Positions 9,830-14,095 of a stretch of DNA of 14,095 nt are shown one piece after another. Under the pieces are notes generated by a model. That model saw only the letters and a program-made list of their open reading frames with translations. It did not search any database and had not been told where the DNA came from. Origin of the DNA: Clostridia bacterium (GTDB lineage: Bacteria; Bacillota_A; Clostridia; Christensenellales; Aristaeellaceae); assembly GCA_900754775.1 (NCBI GenBank), contig CAAEDZ010000277.1:1-14095 (forward strand), read 5' to 3'. Each line of letters opens with the position of its first letter. The stretch's first letter is position 1. Both the position numbers and the translations under genes were made by a program.

Positions 9830-11119
9830 TCAAACGGTGGCGTAACTGCGGGCGGGAACGCGCTGGACGGACGCGCCGAGCTTGCGCAGCTTTTCATCGA
9901 AGCGTTCATAGCCGCGCAGTATGTATTCCACGCCGCCGATCTCCGTTTCGCCCTCGGCCATCAGCGCGGCGATGACCATGGCGGCGCCGGCGCGCAGGTC
10001 GGTGGCGTTGACGCGGGCGCTGACCAGGCTTTCAACGCCGGTGATGATGGCGGAGCTTTCGATGACGCGCACGTTCGCGCCCATCTTGCGCAGTTCGTCC
10101 AGAAAACGGAAGCGGTTTTCAAAGATGGTCTCGGTGACGATGCTCGTGCCCCGCGCCACGGTCAGAAGCGCGGAGAGCGGCTGTTGCAGATCCGTGGGGT
10201 AGCCGGGGTAGCCCTGCGTCTTGACATTGACGGGGCGGAACACGCCGTTGGAACGCACGTGGATCCAGTCATCCTCCGTTTCCACACGCACACCCATCTC
10301 CAGAAGCTTGGCGGAGAGGGCCTCCATATGCGTGGGGATGGCCCCGGTGATGACCACGTCGCCCGCGGTGGCGGCGGCGGCGATCATCAGCGTGCCGGTC
10401 TCGATCTGGTCTGGGATGATGGTGTAGTTGGCGCCATGCAGGTGGCGGCCGCCGCGCACGCGGATTACGTCGGTGCCCGCGCCCTTCACCCACGCGCCCA
10501 TGGCGGAGAGGAAGTTGGCCAGATCGACGATGTGCGGCTCCTTGGCGGCATTGTGGATGCAGGTGGTGCCGCTGGCGTTGACGGCGGTGAGCATGCTGTT
10601 GACCGTCGCGCCCACGGAGGGCATGTCGAGGAAGATGTCGTTGCCGATCAGTTCCTCGGCGGAAACCTCGAGGTTGCCGCCCAGCGTGTCGGCGTTCGCG
10701 CCGAGGGTGCGCATGGCCTTGAGCGTCTGGTCGATGGGCCGCGCGCCGATGTCGCAGCCGCCGGGCAGCGGCACCGAGGCATGGCCAAACACGCCCATCA
10801 GCACCGGCGCAAGGTAGTACGAGGCGCGCATTCTGCTGGTAAGCTCATAGGGCGGAGCGAATTTGTCCACCGAGCGGGGGTCGATGGAAAGCACATTGCC
10901 CTTAAACTCGACCTTCGCGCCCAGCCAGCGCAGCATTTCGACGAGAACATGCACGTCGTTGATGTCGGGCAGGTTCTCGATCACCGACGGCGAATCCGCC
11001 AGCAATGCCGCCGGTATCACCGCGAGCGCGGCGTTCTTGCCGCCGCTGACCGCGACCTCCCCTTCGAGGCGTCTGCCGCCCCGGATCAGCAGTTTTTCCC
11101 CCATATCGAAACCCGGCAC
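9830..11119 (-). CDS. murA: UDP-N-acetylglucosamine 1-carboxyvinyltransferase
   Basis: Cytoplasmic enzyme of the first committed step of peptidoglycan synthesis: it moves enolpyruvate from PEP to the 3'-OH of UDP-GlcNAc. Conserved residues are in place: SGGKNAAL at 25-32 (K28/N29), the catalytic loop GGCDIGARPID at 120-130 with C122, PGYPTD at 305-310 with the general-base Asp, DLRAGAA at 374-380, and RGYERFDEKL near 402-411. C122 is the residue alkylated by fosfomycin in the family; a Cys rather than Asp predicts sensitivity. I start at GTG 11119 (429 residues) because AAAGGAG lies 7 nt upstream. The ATG at 11104 has its nearest ribosome binding site 22 nt away. It follows the FmdB-type gene by 13 nt, so they form one operon. 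Many Firmicutes have two MurA copies; I cannot tell which this is. Confidence 0.96.
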   Translation of the reverse strand: MPGFDMGEKLLIRGGRRLEGEVAVSGGKNAALAVIPAALLADSPSVIENLPDINDVHVLVEMLRWLGAKVEFKGNVLSIDPRSVDKFAPPYELTSRMRASYYLAPVLMGVFGHASVPLPGGCDIGARPIDQTLKAMRTLGANADTLGGNLEVSAEELIGNDIFLDMPSVGATVNSMLTAVNASGTTCIHNAAKEPHIVDLANFLSAMGAWVKGAGTDVIRVRGGRHLHGANYTIIPDQIETGTLMIAAAATAGDVVITGAIPTHMEALSAKLLEMGVRVETEDDWIHVRSNGVFRPVNVKTQGYPGYPTDLQQPLSALLTVARGTSIVTETIFENRFRFLDELRKMGANVRVIESSAIITGVESLVSARVNATDLRAGAAMVIAALMAEGETEIGGVEYILRGYERFDEKLRKLGASVQRVPARSYATV

Positions 11120-11132
11120 AGGCCGGCTCCTT

Positions 11133-11333
11133 TCAATGATGACAGCCGCCGCAACAAGAGCAGTTGCCGCCGCAGGCGCCCGCGCCCTTCGCGCCGAAGG
11201 AGCAGGAACCCGTATAGTCGCGCACGGCCTTCTCGCCGCACTTTTCACAAACGGCCTCTTTGCTCTTTTCGATGCTGCACAGCACTTCAAAGCGGTGGCC
11301 GCATTTGGGACATTTCCAAGCGTACAACGGCAC
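11133..11333 (-). CDS. FmdB-type zinc-ribbon protein, Cys/Gly-rich tail
   Basis: A 66-residue protein beginning MPLYAWKCPKCGHRFE, the typical opening of the FmdB/CxxC_CXXC_SSSS putative regulator family. A zinc ribbon is formed by C8/C11 and C29/C32. The tail from residue 44 has C44, C54, C58, C60, C61, C64 and then HH, enough ligands for a second metal site. The start is GTG at 11333, with GGAGG 8 nt upstream; an open frame extends further to an ATG at 11396 but that one lies within the promoter. The TGA stop runs directly into the murA ribosome binding site, so both are probably made from one transcript. The molecular role of the family is not established; metal binding is seen as ligands only, and any regulatory function is inferred. 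Confidence 0.85.
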   Translation of the reverse strand: MPLYAWKCPKCGHRFEVLCSIEKSKEAVCEKCGEKAVRDYTGSCSFGAKGAGACGGNCSCCGGCHH

Positions 11334-11387
11334 AAACGTCGCCTCCGAATGATTGCGATTTGATAAACATTTCCTGCCGCACCTTTT

Positions 11388-11416
11388 ATTATACATGACA
11401 ATTCCATTTCAATCAA
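11388..11416 (-). promoter_or_regulatory. Promoter for the fmdB-type gene and murA
   Basis: The minus strand has TTGATT (11416-11411), a 17-bp spacer and a perfect TATAAT (11393-11388). The expected transcript starts near 11381, giving a leader of about 48 nt before the GTG at 11333. Confidence 0.75.
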
Positions 11417-11501
11417 GCCCGGAGCACAGTATTATCACAAAAATTACCGCCATTTTCTTCCAAATGTGCCAAAAACAGCGTTTGCAGGCCGTTTCGGGCG
11501 A

Positions 11502-11530
11502 TTGCCAAACGCTTCCGGGTATGCTAAAAT
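11502..11530 (+). promoter_or_regulatory. Promoter for the alpha/beta-hydrolase-fold gene
   Basis: TTGCCA (11502-11507), a 17-bp spacer and TAAAAT (11525-11530), with TGC just before the -10 making an extended -10 element. The expected leader is about 25 nt to the ATG at 11562. It is divergent from the murA operon promoter, with 85 bp between the two -35 boxes. Confidence 0.6.
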
Positions 11531-11561
11531 CTTCTGCGAACGCCATGTCGCGGAGGTATCC

Positions 11562-12392
11562 ATGTCCAGGGAAAGTCTCTCGCTCACCTTTCGTGGGCTG
11601 CCCGTCCACTTCAGCATCGTCCGGCCGGAGGCCCATCTTCGGCATCGGCTGCTGTTTTTGTGTTCCCCTCTGCTGACGGGCTTCCACTGGCGAAAGCTGC
11701 TGCCGGAGCTGTCGGAGCTGGGCTGCCTCTGCGTGCTGGCCGAATTGCCCGGCTTTGGGCAGGGCGCCGCCGCATACGCCCATCCCCACGACAGCGCCAC
11801 CCGCGCGCGCCTGATCTGGGGCGTGCTGGACGAGGTGGACGCGCGCGTCGGCGGGCAGAACGCCCTCTGGCACCTCGCGGCCCACGGCTGCGCCTGCTCC
11901 ACCGTGATGGCCATGAGCGCCGCGCAGCCGGATTCGGTGCAGTCCCTCATTGAAATATCGCCGCTGATCCCCGCCGGCGGGCGCGGGCGCTACTTCGCCG
12001 GGCGCAAGGGCGCGGCGGCGCATCTGCTGGAACAGTCCTTTTCCTGTCCTTCGGCGTTTAGCGCCTTTGTCGAGCGCGCCGCGCGCCGCCCGGTGCCCGA
12101 TTATTCCGTGGAGCGGATGTGGGCGAACCTTTCCCGCCCCGGCGGGCGCGGGGCGCTTTTGCGCCTGCTGGAGGGCGAGGACGCGGTGCCGCCGCAGCGC
12201 GGTTTCTGCCCCGCCATGGCCATATGGGGCGGCAGCGATCCGCTCATGCCCGCCGATGAGCGCGAACAGCTCACGGCCCTGCAACCCGAAGTGGAGGCGC
12301 ACATCATCCGCGCGGCGGGCCATTTCCCCATGGAGACGCACAGCCGCGCCCTGCGCGATTATCTGCGCGGCTGGCTCAAATACGTGGGCTGA
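11562..12392 (+). CDS. Alpha/beta-hydrolase-fold protein lacking the usual nucleophile serine
   Basis: 276 residues with the layout of an alpha/beta hydrolase: strand and loop LLFLCSPLLTGFHWRKLLPEL at about 30-50, ELPGFGQG at 61-68 (the family's DLPGFGxS), a nucleophile-elbow region at 104-123, AIWGGSDPLMP at 220-230 with the likely acid D226, and AAGHFPMETH at 251-260 with the likely His H254. The elbow, normally GHSxGG, here aligns as AHGCAC (107-112), so glycine stands where the serine should be. The HG oxyanion motif after the first strand is also absent (LCSPLL). Acid and His are kept. It could be a binding protein, a Cys-dependent enzyme using C110 or C112, or a hydrolase whose elbow I misplace. 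The ATG has GGAGG 5 nt upstream; an upstream in-frame ATG (11466) precedes the promoter and was rejected. Confidence 0.75.
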   Translation: MSRESLSLTFRGLPVHFSIVRPEAHLRHRLLFLCSPLLTGFHWRKLLPELSELGCLCVLAELPGFGQGAAAYAHPHDSATRARLIWGVLDEVDARVGGQNALWHLAAHGCACSTVMAMSAAQPDSVQSLIEISPLIPAGGRGRYFAGRKGAAAHLLEQSFSCPSAFSAFVERAARRPVPDYSVERMWANLSRPGGRGALLRLLEGEDAVPPQRGFCPAMAIWGGSDPLMPADEREQLTALQPEVEAHIIRAAGHFPMETHSRALRDYLRGWLKYVG

Positions 12393-12420
12393 GGTCCTCG
12401 CTTTTTTGGCAAAAACAGTG

Positions 12421-12426
12421 TATAAT
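12421..12426 (+). promoter_or_regulatory. Possible -10 element for the methyltransferase gene
   Basis: A perfect TATAAT lies 31 nt before the GTG start, in an AT-rich island after the upstream stop. No -35 at 16-18 bp is recognisable; the only similar hexamer, TTGGCA, is just 9 bp away. Read-through from the hydrolase-fold gene is equally possible. Confidence 0.4.
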
Positions 12427-12457
12427 AGAATAAAGAGATGGATACGGAGGTAAAAGA

Positions 12458-13189
12458 GTGCCGAAACTGGAGCCATACGCGCGCAAGCTGCCGTACAGCT
12501 ACGCGCTGGGGCTGTTTCCCGCGCTGACGCTGATGTCCACGCGCCCGGAACTGGCGCAGCGGCTGCTGCTCAGCCCCGAGGGCATGGGCAACGAGGGCGT
12601 GGAAAAACTGCGCGCCCTCTGCCGCGAGACCGGCGTGCGCGAGGAAGAGGCCGGGCGCGTTTTGCGCCGCGAATCGAAGAAGGACAACTGCTACGCGGGC
12701 ATCGTCTTTGCCAAGCGCGAAGGCGATCTTGACGCGGCGAAGGACCATGTGGTGCTATGCCAGATCTCCGACAACGGCAATCTCGGCACGGCGCTGCGCT
12801 CGCTGGCTGGCTTTGGCTACGAGGACGTGGCCCTCGTCCGCCCCTGCGTGGACGCCTTTGAGCCGCACGTGGTGCGCGCCTCGATGGGGGCTTTCTTCCA
12901 CTTGCGCCTGCGCACCTTTGACAGCTTCGACGATTACCGCGCCCTCTACCCGGATCGCGCCCTCTACCCCTTCATGCTCGACGGCGCGAAGCCTCTGGGC
13001 GAGGTGGTCCGCGCCGCGAAGTCGCCGCGCACGCTGGTGTTCGGCAACGAGCAGAGCGGCCTGCCCTCCATCTTCCAGACTTACGGGCAGAGCGTCTTCA
13101 TCCCACAGAGCAAGCGGATCGACTCGCTGAACCTGTCTGTCGCCGTATCCATCGGCGCATATGCCTTTCGGCAAAAGGAGGAGTTTTGA
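12458..13189 (+). CDS. TrmH/SpoU-family RNA 2'-O-methyltransferase
   Basis: SAM-dependent methyltransferase expected to methylate a ribose 2'-OH in tRNA or rRNA, acting as a dimer through the SPOUT trefoil knot. Of 243 residues, about 1-95 form an N-terminal substrate-recognition part and 98-243 the catalytic domain. The three family motifs are clear: motif 1 SDNGNLGTALRS at 104-115 with N108 and R114, motif 2 LVFGNEQSGLP at 193-203 with E198, and motif 3 FIPQSKRIDSLNLSVAVSIG at 214-233 with S223, L224 and N225. The start is GTG at 12458 with GGAGG 7 nt upstream. Its stop overlaps the next gene's start by 1 nt (TGATG), so the two are coupled. The modified nucleotide cannot be read from the sequence. 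Confidence 0.93.
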   Translation: MPKLEPYARKLPYSYALGLFPALTLMSTRPELAQRLLLSPEGMGNEGVEKLRALCRETGVREEEAGRVLRRESKKDNCYAGIVFAKREGDLDAAKDHVVLCQISDNGNLGTALRSLAGFGYEDVALVRPCVDAFEPHVVRASMGAFFHLRLRTFDSFDDYRALYPDRALYPFMLDGAKPLGEVVRAAKSPRTLVFGNEQSGLPSIFQTYGQSVFIPQSKRIDSLNLSVAVSIGAYAFRQKEEF

Positions 13190-13734
13190 TGATCCATGAC
13201 GACGCGCGCGACGCCATCCGCGAACTGGTGACGCTTGAAAGGCCCTTTTTCCGCCCTGTGAAGCTGCTGTTGGTCGGCTGTTCTTCCAGCGAGATCGCCG
13301 GCGGCGTCATCGGCCACGCCTCGACGTATGAACTGGGCGAACAGGTGGCCCGTGCGGCGCTGGAATGCGGGAAGGAACTGGGCTTTGCCTGCGCCTTCCA
13401 ATGTTGCGAACACCTGAACCGCGCGCTGGTCATCGAGCGCGAGGAGGCGGAGAGGCGCGGTTTGCAGATCGTCTGCGCCGTGCCGCGTCCCAAGGCCGGC
13501 GGGTCGCTGGCGACGGCGGCCTTCAAGGCCATGGAGGACCCGGTGCTGGTGGAGACGATCGCCGCAGATGCCGCCATCGACATCGGCCAGACACTGGTGG
13601 GCATGCACTTAAAGCGCGTGGCCGTACCCGTGCGCCTGTCGGCGAAGAGCATCGGCGCGGCCATCGTCACCGCTGCGCGCACCCGTCCTCCGCTCATCGG
13701 CGGCGAACGCGCCCGCTACACGCCGGAGGATTGA
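13189..13734 (+). CDS. ywlG: YwlG / TIGR01440 (DUF436, UPF0340) family protein
   Basis: 181-residue soluble protein of a family common in Firmicutes, with no established biochemical function. Recognisable conserved blocks are VGCSSSEIAGGVIGHAST at 29-46, FQCCEHLNRALV at 70-81, VPRPKAGGSLATAAF at 98-112 and DIGQTLVGMHLKRVAVPVR at 131-149. C31, C72, C73, E74 and H75 are candidate active-site or metal residues. No signal peptide or membrane segment is seen. I start at ATG 13189 (GGAGG 7 nt upstream) rather than the in-frame TTG one codon earlier. The ATG overlaps the methyltransferase stop by 1 nt, so both are probably expressed together. In other Firmicutes, ywlG-like genes often sit near glyA or Sua5-type genes; neither is seen here. 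Confidence 0.92.
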   Translation: MIHDDARDAIRELVTLERPFFRPVKLLLVGCSSSEIAGGVIGHASTYELGEQVARAALECGKELGFACAFQCCEHLNRALVIEREEAERRGLQIVCAVPRPKAGGSLATAAFKAMEDPVLVETIAADAAIDIGQTLVGMHLKRVAVPVRLSAKSIGAAIVTAARTRPPLIGGERARYTPED

Positions 13735-13757
13735 GCCCGCAGGAAGGGAGGCCGCCC

Positions 13758-14095
13758 ATGTTCAGCCAGCACCTCAACGCCTTACTGCGCACGCTGGATA
13801 TACGGCGCGCGCCCGTTCCCCGCGTCCCGGAATCACTTAAGTCCGCCTTTGCGTATGAGGCGCGGCGGGCGCTTTCGCACGATCTGCGCGTGCCGCCGCT
13901 TGCCGAGCGCCGCGCTGAACCAAAGGTTTACGACGCACTGCGGCGCGAGCAACGGCGCGATCTGGAAGCGCTTCTGCTCGCGGATGTCGAGGACAAGGGG
14001 CGCGCGCTGGACATCCTCTGCGCCCTGTGCGAAGCCTCGCGCTGGGCGGAGGGCGCGGGCGGCGTCTTTGAGGACGAGGCGCATCCCGACATCGA
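13758..14095 (+). CDS. Probable heparinase II/III-like protein, N-terminal part, cut by window edge
   Basis: The reading frame opens at ATG 13758 with GGGAGG 6 nt upstream and runs off the right edge after 112 codons. The product begins MFSQHLNALLRTLDIRR and has several helical, Arg-rich stretches. Residues about 69-92 (LEALLLADVEDKGRALDILC followed by ALCEASRW) and the following FEDEAHPDID resemble the N-terminal helical domain of heparinase II/III-family proteins, in which a stretch with the sense of 'CEESxW ... P.IDL.AAE' opens the alpha/alpha toroid. Such proteins cleave uronic-acid-containing polysaccharides by elimination, but many family members are uncharacterised. No signal peptide is seen in this part. 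The assignment is from memory of family patterns and only about a fifth of a typical length is available, so confidence is moderate. It follows ywlG by 23 nt, with no terminator between them. Confidence 0.55.
   Translation, partial: MFSQHLNALLRTLDIRRAPVPRVPESLKSAFAYEARRALSHDLRVPPLAERRAEPKVYDALRREQRRDLEALLLADVEDKGRALDILCALCEASRWAEGAGGVFEDEAHPDI

Noticed and set aside
9774..9833. TTG-start extension of the nuclease-helicase by 20 residues
   Set aside because: It would overlap the murA stop and read through the terminator hairpin; PHP proteins begin near the DLHIHS motif, and the ATG at 9773 has a suitable ribosome binding site.
11120..11416. N-terminal extension of murA by 99 codons, to 11416
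   Set aside because: The extension covers the zinc-ribbon gene and the promoter in another frame and shows no MurA similarity; the GTG at 11119 has an ideal ribosome binding site.
12388..12407. Possible terminator after the hydrolase-fold gene (GAGGTCCTC then C-T6)
   Set aside because: The inverted repeat leaves a one-base loop and cannot form a stable stem; the T run alone is not enough.
12406..12411. TTGGCA as a -35 for the methyltransferase promoter
   Set aside because: Only 9 bp separate it from the TATAAT, far too short for sigma-70 type recognition.
11409..12476. 355-residue minus-strand frame opposite the hydrolase-fold gene
   Set aside because: No recognisable motif; the plus-strand frame has fold landmarks, a promoter and a Shine-Dalgarno sequence. 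It is a codon-bias shadow.

Overview
The window is GC-rich, densely coded DNA with strong AGGAGG-type ribosome binding sites, short gaps, TATAAT-like promoters and hairpin-plus-T terminators. Together with YwlG-, FmdB- and MurA-type genes and a uvrB-uvrA operon, this points to a GC-rich Gram-positive anaerobe of the Clostridia. A Christensenellales-like gut lineage is possible, but that is a guess from general gene style; no rRNA or taxonomic marker is present.

Layout. From the left edge to about 11.33 kb all genes are on the minus strand. Read in the direction of transcription (right to left) they are: a small FmdB-type zinc-ribbon gene and murA (one operon, ended by a clear terminator); a very large gene joining an endonuclease Q (PHP) nuclease to a UvrD-type helicase; an AEC-family permease with its own promoter and terminator; uvrB and uvrA overlapping by 4 nt, ended by a weak terminator; and the first 211 codons of a sodium:alanine (AGCS) symporter, cut by the window edge. 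A divergent promoter region (about 11.33-11.56 kb) separates these from a plus-strand group: an alpha/beta-hydrolase-fold protein without the usual nucleophile serine, a TrmH/SpoU RNA methyltransferase translationally coupled to a YwlG/TIGR01440 protein, and the start of a probable heparinase II/III-like protein.

How they fit together. The main theme is DNA repair. UvrB and UvrA carry out damage recognition in nucleotide excision repair. About 1 kb upstream on the same strand lies the nuclease-helicase fusion, which should nick next to deaminated or abasic bases and unwind from the nick. It carries two sequences resembling the bacterial sliding-clamp-binding motif, one at the end of the nuclease part and a canonical one (QLSLF) as its last five residues. 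It therefore looks like a single-polypeptide, clamp-guided alternative excision repair enzyme, and it is the most interesting object in the window. The remaining genes (cell-wall precursor synthesis, transport, RNA modification, unknowns) are ordinary chromosomal content. I see no mobile element, CRISPR array, tRNA or rRNA, and no non-coding stretch longer than 300 bases.
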